A DNA stretch of 64,000 bases from Xylocopa sonorina. Lineage: Eukaryota > Arthropoda > Insecta > Hymenoptera > Apidae. Positions 29,079 to 41,875 of this stretch are shown piece by piece. Position 1 is the first letter of the stretch. The number at the start of each line of letters is the position of its first letter. Location of the stretch: contig NW_027490146.1 in assembly GCF_050948175.1 (NCBI RefSeq), positions 1-64,000 on the forward strand, in the 5' to 3' direction. The notes beneath the pieces are model-generated. The model searched no databases. It was not told the origin of the DNA and worked only from the letters and a program-made list of their open reading frames with translations. The translations under genes and the position numbers were made by a program.

Positions 29079-30016
29079 AAGTGTCGCATTTACATTCTTT
29101 TGAAGTGAATACGAGGTATACATAATACTCCACAATGAATATTATATCTTATCATGAAACATAGAAATGTGATGTAATATGGCGATTTAAGAAGCATTAG
29201 AACACTATTTCTTCGATACGTACACATCTGCAAACGCTACTTCCTAGCAAGGAAGTGTCGCATTTACATTCTTTTGAAAGGAATACAAGGTATACATGAC
29301 ACTTCGCAATGAATATTATATCTTATCATGAAACATAGATATGAGATGCGATATCGCGAATTAGCAAGCTTTAGAAATCTATTGCTTCAACACGTAGACA
29401 TCTGCATACGCTATTTCCTAGCAAGGAAGTGTCGCATTTACATACTTTAGAAGTGAATACGATGTATACATAACACTCTCCAATGAATATTTTACCTTAT
29501 CATGAAACATAGAAATGAGATGCAATATGACGATTTGAGAAGCATTAGAAATCTATTGCTTCGATACGTAGACATCTGCAAACGCAACCTCCTAGCAAGG
29601 AAGTGTCGCATTTACATTCCTTTGAAGTGAATACGAGGTATACATAACACTGCACAATGAATATTATATCTTATCATGAAACATAGAAATGAGATGCGAT
29701 ATGGCGATTTATGAAGCATTAGATGTCTATTGCTTCGATACGTAGACATCTGTAAACGCTATTTCCTAGCTAGGAAGTGTCACATTTACATTCTTTTGAA
29801 GTGAATACGAGGTATACATAACACTTCACAATGAGTATTATATATTATCATGAAACATAGAAATGTGATGCGATATGACGATTAAAGAAGCATTAGAAAA
29901 CTGTTGCCTCGATACGTAGATATCTGCAAACGCTATTTCCTAGGAAGGAAGTGTCACATTTACATTCTTTTGAAAGGAATACGATGTATACATGATACTT
30001 CGCAATGAATATTATA

Positions 30017-33000
30017 TCTTATCATGAAACATAGAAATGAGATGCGATATGACGATTTAAGTAGCATTAGAAATCTATTGCTTCGATACGCAGATATCTG
30101 CAAACGCTATTTCCAAGCAAGGAAGTGTCGCATTTACATTCTTTTGAAGTGAATACGAGGCATACATAACACTCCACAATGAATATTGTACATTATTATG
30201 AAACATAGTAATGAGTAGCGATATTGCGTACTGAGAAGCATTAGAACTCTAATGCCACGATACGTAGACGTCTGCAAACGCTATTTCCTAGCAAGGAAGA
30301 GTCGCACTTACATCTATTTGAAGTATAGACGAGATATATATAACACTGCACAATAAATATTATATCTTAACATGAAACATAGAAATGAGATGCGATATGG
30401 CGATTTAAGAAGCATTAGAAGCCTATGGGTTCGATACGTAGACATCTGCAAACGTTACTTCCTAGCAAGGAAGTGTCGCATTTACATTCTTTTGAAAGGA
30501 ATACGAGGTATACATGACACTTCGCAATGAATATTATACCTTATCATGAAACATAGATATGAGGTGCGGTATGACGATTTGAGAAGCATTAGAAATCTAT
30601 TGCTTCGATACGTAGACACCTGCAAACGGTATTTCCTAGCAAGGAAGTGTCGCTTTTACATTCTTTTGAAAGGAATACGAGGTATACATGACACTTCGCA
30701 AAGAATATTGCATCTTATCATGAAACATAGATATGAGATGCGATATCGCGAATTAGCAAGCTTTAGAAATCTATTGCTTCGACACGTAGACATCTGCATA
30801 CGCTATTTCCTAGCAAGGAAGTGTCGCATTTACATTCTTTAGAAGTGAATACGATGTACACATAACACTCTCCAATGAATATTTTATCTTATCATGAAAC
30901 ATAGAAATGAGATGCAATATGACGATTTGAGAAGCATTAGAAGTCTATTGCTTCGATACGTAGACATCTGCAAACGCAACCTCCTAGCAAGGAAGTGTCG
31001 CATTTACATTCCTTTGAAGTGAATACGAGGTATACATAACACTCTCCAATGAATATTTTATCTTATCATGAAACATAGAAATGTGATGCGATATGGCGAT
31101 TCAAGAAGCATTAGAAATCTATTGGTTCGATACGTAGAAATCCGCAAACGCTACTTCCTAGCAAGCAAGTGTCGTATTTACATTCTTTTGAAAGGAATAC
31201 GAGGTACACATGACACTTCGCAATGAATATTATATCTTATCATGAAACATAGAAATGAGATGCGATATTGCGAAATAAGAAGCATTATAGCACTATTGCT
31301 TCGATACGTAGACATCTCCAAACACTATTTCCCAGCAAGTAATTTTCGCATTCACATTCGTTTGAATTGTATGCGAGGTATACATGAAACTTCGCAAGGA
31401 ATATTATATATTATCATGAAACATAGATATGAGATGCGATATCGCGAATTAGCAAGCTTTAGAAATCTATTGCTTCGACACGTAGACATCTGCATACGCT
31501 ATTTCCTAGCAAGGAAGTGTCGCATTTACATTCTTTAGAAGTGAATACGAGGTATACATAACACTCTCCAATGAATATTTTATCTTATCATGAAACATAG
31601 AAATGAGATGCAATATGACGATTTGAGAAGCATTAGAAATCTATTGCTTCAATACGTAGACATCTGCAAACGCAACCTCCTAGCAAGGAAGTGTCGCATT
31701 TACATTCCTTTGAAGTGAATACGAGGTAAGCATAGCACTGGACAATGAATATTATATCTTACCATGAAACATAGAAATGAGATGCGATATAGCGATATAA
31801 GAAGCATTATAGCACTATTGCTTCGATACGTAGACATCTGCAAACATTATTTCCCAGCAAGGAATTTTCGCATTCACATTCGTTTGTATTGTATGCGAGG
31901 TATACATGAAACTTCGCAAGGAATATTATATATTATCATGAAACATAGATATGAGATGCGATATCGCGAACTTGCAAGCTGTAGAAATCTATCGCTTCGA
32001 TACGTAGACATCTGCAAACGCTATTTCCTAGCAAGGAAGTGTCGCATTTACATTCATTTTAAGTGTATGCGAGTTATACAAGACACTTCGCAATGAATAT
32101 TATATATTGTCATGAAACATAGAAATGAGATGCGATATCGCGATTTAAGAAGCATTAGAACACTATTGCTTCGATACGTAGACATCTGCAAACGCTACTT
32201 CCTAGCAAGGAAGTGTCACATTTACATTCTTTTGAAGTGAATACGAGGTGTACATAACACTCCACAATGAATATCATATCTTAACATGAAACATAGAAAT
32301 GAGATGCGATATCGAGTTTCAGGAGGCATTAGAACTATATTGCTACGATACGTAGACATCTGCAAACGCTATTCCCCAGCATGGAGGTGTCGCATCTACA
32401 TTCTTTTGAAGTGAATTCGAGGTATACATAACACACCACATTGAATATTATATCTTAACATGGGACTTAGAAATGAGATGCGATAGCGCGTTGTAAGAAG
32501 CATTAGAACTATATTGCTTCGATACGTAGACATCTGCCAACGCTATTTCCTAGCAAGGAAGTGTCGCATTTACATTGTTTTGAAAGGAATACGAGGTATA
32601 CATGACACTTCGCAAGGAATATTATATATTATCATGAAACATAGATATGAGATGCGATATCGCGAATTTGCAAGCTTTAGAAATCTATCGCTTCGATACG
32701 TAGACATCTGCAAACGCTATTTCCTAGCAAGGATGTGTCGCATTTACATTCATTTTAAGTGTATGCGAGTTATACAAGACACTTCGCAATGAATATTATA
32801 TCTTATCATGAAACATAGAAATGAGATGCGATATGACGATTTAAGAAGCATTAGAAATCTATTGCTTCGATACGCAGATATCTGCAAACGCTATTTCCAA
32901 GCAAGGAAGTGTCGCATTTACATTCTTTTGAAGTGAATACGGGGCATACATAACACTCCACAATGAATATTATACATTATCATGAAACATAGTAATGAGT

Positions 33001-35020
33001 AGCGATATTGCGTACTTAGAAGCATTAGAACTCTAATGCCACGATACGTAGACGTCTGCAAACGCTATCTCCTAGCAAGGAAGATTCGCATTTACAATAT
33101 TTTGAAGTGAATACGAGGTATACATGACACTTCGCAATGAACGTTATATCTTATCATGTAACATAAAAGTGAGATGCCATATCGTGTCTTAAGAAGCATT
33201 AGAACCCTATTGCCTCGATGCGGAGATATCTGCAAATGCTATTTCCTAGCATGGAAGTGTCGCATTTACATTCTTTTGGAGTGAATACAAGGTATACATG
33301 ACACTTCGCAATGAGTATTATATCTTATCATGAAACATAGAAGAGAGATGCAATATCTCGTTTTAAGAAGCATTAGAACGCTATTGCTTCGATACGTAGA
33401 CATCTGAAAACTCTATTTTCTAGCAAGGAAGTGTCGCATTCACATTCATTTGAAGTGTATGCGAGGTATACATGCCACTCCGCAATGAATATTATATCTT
33501 ATCATGAAACATAGAAATGAGATGCCATATCGCGTTATAAGAAGCATTAGAACTCTATTGCTTCGATACCTAGACATCTGCAAACGCTACTTCCTTGCAA
33601 GCAAGTGTCGCATTTACATTCATTTGAAGTGTATCCGAGGGATACATAACACTCCACAATGAATATTATATCTTATCATGAGACATAGAAATGAGGTGCG
33701 ATGTCGCGTTTTAAGAAGCATTAGGACTCTATTGCTTCGATACGTAAACATCTGCAAGCGCTATTTCCTAGCCAGGAAGTGTAGCATGTACATTCATTGG
33801 AAGTCAGACGAGGAGTACATAGCACTTCGCAACGAATATATATCTTATCATGAAACATAGAAGAGAGACGCAATATCTCGTTTGAAGAAGCATTAGAACG
33901 CTATTGCTTCGATACGTAGACACCTGCAAACGCTAGTCCCTAGCAAGGAATTGTCGCATTTACATTCATTTGAAGTGAACACGAGGTATACATGACACTC
34001 CACAATGAATATTATATCTTATCATGAAACATAGAAATGAGATGCGATATCGCGTTTTAAGATGCATTAGAACACTATTACTACGATACGTAGATATCTG
34101 CAAACGCCATTTCCTAGCAAGGAAGTGTCGCATTTACATTCATTTGAAGTGTATGCGAGGTGTAAGTGACATTTCGCAATGAATATAATATCTTATCATG
34201 AAACATAGAAATGAGATGCGATATCGCGTTTTAAGAACCATTAGAACTCTATTTCTTCGATGCGTAGACATATGCAAACACTTTTTCCTAGCAAGGAAGT
34301 GACGCATTTACATTCATTTGAAGTGAATACGGGGTACAAGTGACAATTCGCAATGAATATTATACCTTATCATGAAACATAGAAATGAGATGCGACATCG
34401 CGATTTAAAAAGCATCATAACTCTATTGCTACGATACGTAGACATCTGCAAATGCTAATTCCTATAGAAAGGGAGTGTCGCATTTACATTAATATGAATT
34501 GTTTGCGAGGTATAAGTGACACTTCGCAATGAATATTATATCTTATCATGAAACATAGAAGTGTGATGCGATATCGCGTTTTAGGAAGCATTAGAACTCT
34601 GTTGCTACGATACGTAGACATCTGCAAACGCTATTTCCTAGCATGGAAGTGTCGCATTTACATTTCTTTGAAGTGAATACGAGGTATACATGACACTTCA
34701 CAATGAATATTATATCTTATCATGAAACATAGTAGTGAGATGCGATATCGCGTTTTAGGAAGCATTAGAACTCTATTGCTACGATACGGTAGATATCTGT
34801 AGACGCTATTTCCTAGCAAGGAAGTGTCGCTTTTACATTCCCTAGATGTGAATACGAGGTATACATGACACTCCGCAATGGAAATTGTATCTTATCATGA
34901 AACATTGAAATGAGACGCGATATCGCGTTTTAAGAAGCATTACTACTCTATTGCTTCGATACGTAGACATCTGCAAACGCTATTTCCTAGCAAGGATGTG
35001 TCGCATTTACATTCATTTGA
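30017..35020 (+). repeat. 5-kb segmental duplication inside the array, copy 1
   Basis: This segment reappears at 35,934-40,588. The offset is 5,917 bp (34 units plus 1) at the left, 5,395 bp (31 units plus 1) in the middle and 5,568 bp (32 units) at the right. The changes are whole-unit events: copy 1 has three extra units (522 bp, breakpoints around 31,036-31,082 and 31,558-31,604), and copy 2 has one extra unit. Elsewhere the copies differ only at scattered bases, so they are far closer to each other than to adjacent units. Confidence 0.92.
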
Positions 35021-35933
35021 TGTGTATTTTAGGTATACATGACACTTCGCAGTAAATATTATATATTATCATGAAACATAAAAATGAGATGCGATATGGC
35101 GATTTAAGAAGCATTAGAATTCTACTTCTTCGATACGTGGACATCTGCAAACGCTTTTTCCTAGCAAGAAAGTGTCGCATGTACATTCAATTGAAGTGTA
35201 TGCGAGGTATACGTGACACTTCGCAGTGAATATTATATATTATCATGAAACATAGAAATGCGAAACGATATGGCGATTTAAGAAGCATTAAATCCCTATT
35301 GCTTCGATACGATGACATCTGCAAACGCTATTTCCTAGCATGGAACTGTCGCATTCACATTCATTTGAAGTGTATGCGAGGTGTACATGACACTTCGCAA
35401 TGAATATTATATATTATCATGAAACATAGATATGAGATGCGATATCGCGCATTAGCAAGCTTTAGAAATCTATTGCTTCGATACGTAGACATCTGCAAAC
35501 GCTATTTCCTAGCAAGGATGAGAGGCATTTACATTCTTTTGAAAGGAATACGAGGTATACATGACACATCGCAATGAATATTATATATTGTCATGAAACA
35601 TAGGAATGAGATGCGATATCGCGAATTAGAAGGTTTTAGAACTCTATTGCTTCGATTCGTAGGCATCTGCAAACGCTACTTCCTAGCAAGGACGTGTCGC
35701 ATTTACATTCTTTTGAAACGAATTCGAGGTATACATAACATTACACAATGAATATTATATCTTATTATGAAACATAGAAATGAAATACGACATCCCATTT
35801 TAAGAATCATTAGTACTCTATTGCTGTGATACGTAGACATCTGCAAACAATATTTCCCAGCAAGGAAGTGTCGCGTTTACATTCTTTTGAAGTGAATACG
35901 AGGTATTCATAACACTGCACAATGAATATTATA

Positions 35934-38900
35934 TTTTATCATGAAACATAGAAATGAGATGCGATATGACGATTTAAGTAGCATTAGAAATCTATTGCTT
36001 CGATACGCAGATATCTGCAAACGCTATTTCCAAGCAAGGAAGTGTCGCATTTACATTCTTTTGAAGTGAATACGAGGCATACATAACACTCCACAATGAA
36101 TATTGTACATTATTATGAAACATAGTAATGAGTAGCGATATTGCGTACTGAGAAGCATTAGAACTCTAATGCCACGATACGTAGACGTCTGCAAACGCTA
36201 TTTCCTAGCAAGGAAGAGTCGCACTTACATCTATTTGAAGTATAGACGAGATATACATAACACTGCACAATAAATATTATATCTTAACATGAAACATAGA
36301 AATGAGATGCGATATGGCGATTTAAGAAGCATTAGAAGCCTATGGGTTCGATACGTAGACATCTGCAAACGTTACTTCCTAGCAAGGAAGTGTCGCATTT
36401 ACATTCTTTTGAAAGGAATACGAGGTATACATGACACTTCGCAATGAATATTATACCTTATCATGAAACATAGATATGAGGTGCGGTATGACGATTTGAG
36501 AAGCATTAGAAATCTATTGCTTCGATACGTAGACACCTGCAAACGGTATTTCCTAGCAAGGAAGTGTCGCTTTTACATTCTTTTGAAAGGAATACGATGT
36601 ATACATGACACTTCGCAAAGAATATTGCATCTTATCATGAAACATAGATATGAGATGCGATATCGCGAATTAGCAAGCTTTAGAAATCTATTGCTTCGAC
36701 ACGTAGACATCTGCATACGCTATTTCCTAGCAAGGAAGTGTCGCATTTACATTCTTTAGAAGTGAATACGATGTACACATAACACTCTCCAATGAATATT
36801 TTATCTTATCATGAAACATAGAAATGAGATGCAATATGACGATTTGAGAAGCATTAGAAATCTATTGCTTCGATACGTAGACATCTGCAAACGCAACCTC
36901 CTAGCAAGGAAGTGTCGCATTTACATTCCTTTGAAGTGAATACGAGGTATACATAACACTCTCCAATGAATATTTTATCTTATCATGAAACATAGAAATG
37001 AGATGCAATATGACGATTTGAGAAGCATTAGAAATCTATTGCTTCAATACGTAGACATCTGCAAACGCAACCTCCTAGCAAGGAAGTGTCGCATTTACAT
37101 TCCTTTGAAGTGAATACGAGGTAAGCATAGCACTGGACAATGAATATTATATCTTACCATGAAACATAGAAATGAGATGCGATATTGCGATATAAGAAGC
37201 ATTATAGCACTATTGCTTCGATACGTAGACATCTGCAAACATTATTTCCCAGCAAGGAATTTTCGCATTCACATTCGTTTGAATTGTATGCGAGGTATAC
37301 ATGAAACTTCGCAAGGAATATTATATATTATCATGAAACATAGATATGAGATGCGATATCGCGAACTTGCAAGCTGTAGAAATCTATCGCTTCGATACGT
37401 AGACATCTGCAAACGCTATTTCCTAGCAAGGAAGTGTCGCATTTACATTCATTTTAAGTGTATGCGAGTTATACAAGACACTTCGCAATGAATATTATAT
37501 ATTGTCATGAAACATAGAAATGAGATGCGATATCGCGATTTAAGAAGCATTAGAACACCATTGCTTCGATACGTAGACATCTGCAAACGCTACTTCCTAG
37601 CAAGGAAGTGTCACATTTACATTCTTTTGAAGTGAATACGAGGTGTACATAACACTCCACAATGAATATCATATCTTAACATGAAACATAGAAATGAGAT
37701 GCGATATCGAGTTTCAGGAGGCATTAGAACTATATTGCTACGATACGTAGACATCTGCAAACGCTATTCCCCAGCATGGAGGTGTCGCATCTACATTCTT
37801 TTGAAGTGAATTCGAGGTATACATAACACACCACATTGAATATTATATCTTAACATGGGACTTAGAAATGAGATGCGATAGCGCGTTGTAAGAAGCATTA
37901 GAACTATATTGCTTCGATACGTAGACATCTGCCAACGCTATTTCCTAGCAAGGAAGTGTCGCATTTACATTGTTTTGAAAGGAATACGAGGTATACATGA
38001 CACTTCGCAAGGAATATTATATATTATCATGAAACATAGATATGAGATGCGATATCGCGAATTTGCAAGCTTTAGAAATCTATCGCTTCGATACGTAGAC
38101 ATCTGCAAACGCTATTTCCTAGCAAGGATGTGTCGCATTTACATTCATTTTAAGTGTATGCGAGTTATACAAGACACTTCGCAATGAATATTATATCTTA
38201 TCATGAAACATAGAAATGAGATGCGATATGACGATTTAAGAAGCATTAGAAATCTATTGCTTCGATACGCAGATATCTGCAAACGCTATTTCCAAGCAAG
38301 GAAGTGTCGCATTTACATTCTTTTGAAGTGAATACGGGGCATACATAACACTCCACAATGAATATTATACATTATCATGAAACATAGTAATGAGTAGCGA
38401 TATTGCGTACTGAGAAGCATTAGAACTCTAATGCCACGATACGTAGACGTCTGCAAACGCTATCTCCTAGCAAGGAAGATTCGCATTTACAATATTTTGA
38501 AGTGAATACGAGGTATACATGACACTTCGCAATGAACGTTATATCTTATCATGTAACATAAAAGTGAGATGCCATATCGTGTCTTAAGAAGCATTAGAAC
38601 CCTATTGCCTCGATGCGGAGATATCTGCAAATGCTATTTCCTAGCATGGAAGTGTCGCATTTACATTCTTTTGAAGTGAATACGAGGTATACATGACACT
38701 TCGCAATGAGTATTATATCTTATCATGAAACATAGAAGAGAGATGCAATATCTCGTTTTAAGAAGCATTAGAACGCTATTGCTTCGATACGTAGACATCT
38801 GAAAACTCTATTTTCTAGCAAGGAAGTGTCGCATTCACATTCATTTGAAGTGTATGCGAGGTATACATGCCACTCCGCAATGAATATTATATCTTATCAT

Positions 38901-40588
38901 GAAACATAGAAATGAGATGCGATATCGCGTTATAAGAAGCATTAGAACTCTATTGCTTCGATACCTAGACATCTGCAAACGCTACTTCCTTGCAAGCAAG
39001 TGTCGCATTTACATTCATTTGAAGTGTATCCGAGGGATACATAACACTCCACAATGAATATTATATCTTATCATGAGACATAGAAATGAGGTGCGATGTC
39101 GCGTTTTAAGAAGCATTAGGACTCTATTGCTTCGATACGTAAACATCTGCAAGCGCTATTTCCTAGCCAGGAAGTGTAGCATTTACATTCATTGGAAGTC
39201 AGACGAGGAGTACATAGCACTTCGCAACGAATATATATCTTATCATGAAACATAGAAGAGAGACGCAATATCTCGTTTGAAGAAGCATTAGAACGCTATT
39301 GCTTCGATACGTAGACACCTGCAAACGCTAGTCCCTAGCAAGGAATTGTCGCATTTACATTCATTTGAAGTGAACACGAGGTATACATGACACTCCACAA
39401 TGAATATTATATCTTATCATGAAACATAGAAATGAGATGCGATATCGCGTTTTAAGATGCATTAGAACACTATTACTACGATACGTAGATATCTGCAAAC
39501 GCCATTTCCTAGCAAGGAAGTGTCGCATTTACATTCATTTGAAGTGTATGCGAGGTGTAAGTGACATTTCGCAATGAATATTATATCTTATCATGAAACA
39601 TAGAAATGAGATGCGATATCGCGTTTTAAGAACCATTAGAACTCTATTTCTTCGATGCGTAGACATATGCAAACACTTTTTCCTAGCAAGGAAGTGACGC
39701 ATTTACATTCATTTGAAGTGAATACGGGGTACAAGTGACAATTCGCAATGAATATTATACCTTATCATGAAACATAGAAATGAGATGCGACATCGCGATT
39801 TAAAAAGCATCATAACTCTATTGCTACGATATGTAGACATCTGCAAACGCTATTTAATGGCAAGGAAGTGTCGCATTTACATTCTTTTGAAGTGAATACG
39901 CGTTTACATGGCACTTTGCAATGAATATTATATCTTATCATGAAACATTAAAATGAGATGCGATATCGCGTTTTAAGAAGAGTCAGAACTCTATTGCTTC
40001 GATACGTAGACATCTGCAAATGCTATTTCCTATAGAAAGGGAGTGTCGCATTTACATTAATATGAATTGTATGCGAGGTATAAGTGACACTTCGCAATGA
40101 ATATTATATCTTATCATGAAACATAGAAGTGTGATGCGATATCGCGTTTTAGGAAGCATTAGAACTCTGGTGATACGATACGTAGACATCTGCAAACGCT
40201 ATTTCCTAGCATGGAAGTGTCGCATTTACATTTCTTTGAAGTGAATACGAGGTATACATGACACTTCACAATGAATATTATATCTTATCATGAAACATAG
40301 TAGTGAGATGCGATATCGCGTTTTAGGAAGCATTAGAACTCTATTGCTACGATACGGTAGATATCTGTAGACGCTATTTCCTAGCAAGGAAGTGTCGCTT
40401 TTACATTCCCTAGATGTGAATACGAGGTATACATGACACTCCGCAATGGAAATTGTATCTTATCATGAAACATTGAAATGAGACGCGATATCGCGTTTTA
40501 AGAAGCATTACTACTCTATTGCTTCGATACGTAGACATCTGCAAACGCTATTTCCTAGCAAGGAAGTGTCGCATTTACATTCATTTGA
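35934..40588 (+). repeat. 5-kb segmental duplication inside the array, copy 2
   Basis: This is the direct copy of 30,017-35,020. Relative to copy 1 it lacks 522 bp (three units) near 36,955 and has one additional 173-bp unit at about 39,840-40,012 (marker CTATTTAATGGCAAGG). Shared oddities include CCTATAGAAAGGGAG (34,461 and 40,029), ACGATACGGTAGATATC, and CATTCCCTAGATGTG. About 0.9 kb of other units separates the copies. Confidence 0.92.
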
Positions 40589-40924
40589 AGTGAATACGAG
40601 GAACAAGTGACACTTCGCAATGGATATTATATCTTATCATGAAATATAGAAATCAGATGCGATATCGAGTTTTAAGAAGCATTGGAACTCTATTGCTACG
40701 ATTCGTAGATATCTGGAGACGCTATTTCCTAGCACGGAAGTGTCGCATTTACATTCTTGTGATGTGAGTACGAGGTATACATGACACCTCGCAATGAATA
40801 TTATGTCTTATCATGAGACATAGAGATGAGGTGCGGTATCGCGTTTTAAGGAGAATTAGAACTCTATAGCTTCGATACAGAGATATCTGGGAACGTAATT
40901 TCCTAGAAAGGAAGTGTCGCATTT

Positions 40925-41875
40925 TGTGACGTCAGGCGTACCGCCTGCCACCCATCAACCTCCTCGCACCCCCCAGCATCAACCCCTGGACGCATGCAAC
41001 CAGCCAAACTCGCCTGCAGAACCAGCAACTGGAAGTGTTCGCGCCCGCATACCTGCACGCGCTCACTCACACCGAGTTCCGCTGCCTCACTCGCACCGCC
41101 GAGTATACCTGTCTCGCTCGTACCGGGCACCAGTGTCTCACTCGCACCACCGAGTATACCTGTCTCGCCCGCACCAAGGACGAGCAGCCCTATCTCCCTC
41201 GCACCGAGGATTCCGTCCTGCAGGAAGACGTAGCCGCAGCCCATCACATGAATGGGGTCTTTTCCAATTCCGGGAACAGGATCTGCTAGAACCTATATAT
41301 TACTTCTAAGCTAGGACATACATACCATATCATGACGCATATATCAGAATTCCTAGATCTAAGTTACACTAAGTAAGATGCGTCCGTCCAGCGGCATGCG
41401 CCGCTAGCCCCACCACGAGTCGCGGGTCCCCACTCGCTGGACCGCGCCCTCTCCGCCTCGAGACACGAATCCCCCACTCGCGGGACCGCGATCTCCCTAC
41501 CACGAGCGTCCGCGAACGTAGCGCCCCGCGAACCGAGGAGGTCAGTGACGCGTCTCCAGAGCACATACTCTGACTCGAGAACTCCTACCGAGGAGTCGAA
41601 ACCTCTAGTTCTAGATCGTTAGCCACCTCAATGTGGGGTTCAGGCATCGTATTTCTATTTCCATTTTAACTTAATCTTAGACTTAGAATAATTCCAGTTC
41701 TTGTATACTTTAAACCTAGAATATATTTTATTTTTACTATTACTATATCCAAGTACAAGTTCTTTTAGCAAGTTTACTATTTCCACATCCATTAATTTTA
41801 TCAAGTGTTTATAATACTAGTTCTACTTTTAACATTACATTTAACTACGAATTCTTCCACGGGTTCTTCCATACA
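40925..41875 (+). mobile_element. Possible LTR (TGT...ACA) in spacer 1
   Basis: Non-satellite sequence begins exactly with TGTGACGTCAGG, and a matching TGT...ACA end occurs at CTTCCATACA (41,875), giving about 950 bp with a U3-like GC-rich start. It is followed by ACTGGGGTTGATC, which begins like a primer-binding site (TGG) but does not fit a tRNA end I know. No second LTR, no target duplication and no polyprotein are seen. The boundaries are a guess from terminal dinucleotides and junction position. Confidence 0.22.
41062..41223 (+). repeat. Codon-phased minisatellite in spacer 1
   Basis: Degenerate units starting CTCRCTCRYACC or similar begin at 41,062, 41,086, 41,113, 41,137, 41,164 and 41,194. 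Spacings are 24, 27, 24, 27 and 30 bp, all multiples of three; two 51-bp pairs share CCGAGTATACCTGT. In the frame 41,035-41,289 the units read as 8-10 residue repeats of the form L-T/A-R-T-x-E-Y-T-C. Other frames on both strands are also open, so coding is not proven and the true frame, if any, is uncertain. No known domain is recognised. Confidence 0.6.

Larger units (their letters stand above)
1..40924 (+). repeat. 174-bp satellite array, forward block (about 235 units)
   Basis: Head-to-tail units repeat every 174 bp from the first base; the word AACGCTATTT at 1 recurs as AACGCTATTTCC at 175. The same word at 40,544 is 233 units plus 1 bp away, so net drift is about 1 bp over 40.5 kb. A majority unit read from ATGAAACATAG contains the palindrome GCGATATCGC, the dyad CTACG-ATA-CGTAG, the dyad TTCC..GGAA around CTAGCA, and AT-rich TATTATATCTTATC. 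It has about 36% G+C and nine CpGs. No transposon interrupts this block. Unit subfamilies change along it: units with GCTACGATACG and AGCATGGAA dominate 1-18 kb, and units with GCTTCGATACG and AGCAAGGAA dominate 26-40.9 kb. Open frames of 60-110 residues inside it (for example 7,928-8,230, 30,546-30,842 and 31,764-32,096) arise because 174 is divisible by three and two TGA stops are lost in some units. Role is unknown; centromeric or pericentromeric structure is an inference. Confidence 0.97.

Noticed and set aside
30546..32792. Several 92-110 residue frames and their copies at 36,463-38,187
   Set aside because: Same cause; each spans two satellite units and is duplicated with the 5-kb segment.
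1..40924. CRISPR array
   Set aside because: Units are directly contiguous 174-bp repeats with no unique spacers and no cas genes; the setting is eukaryotic.
40903..41309. Overlapping open frames of 79-131 residues on both strands at the start of spacer 1
   Set aside because: GC-rich, stop-poor sequence with a short repeat opens several frames at once; no single frame is favoured enough to call a gene.
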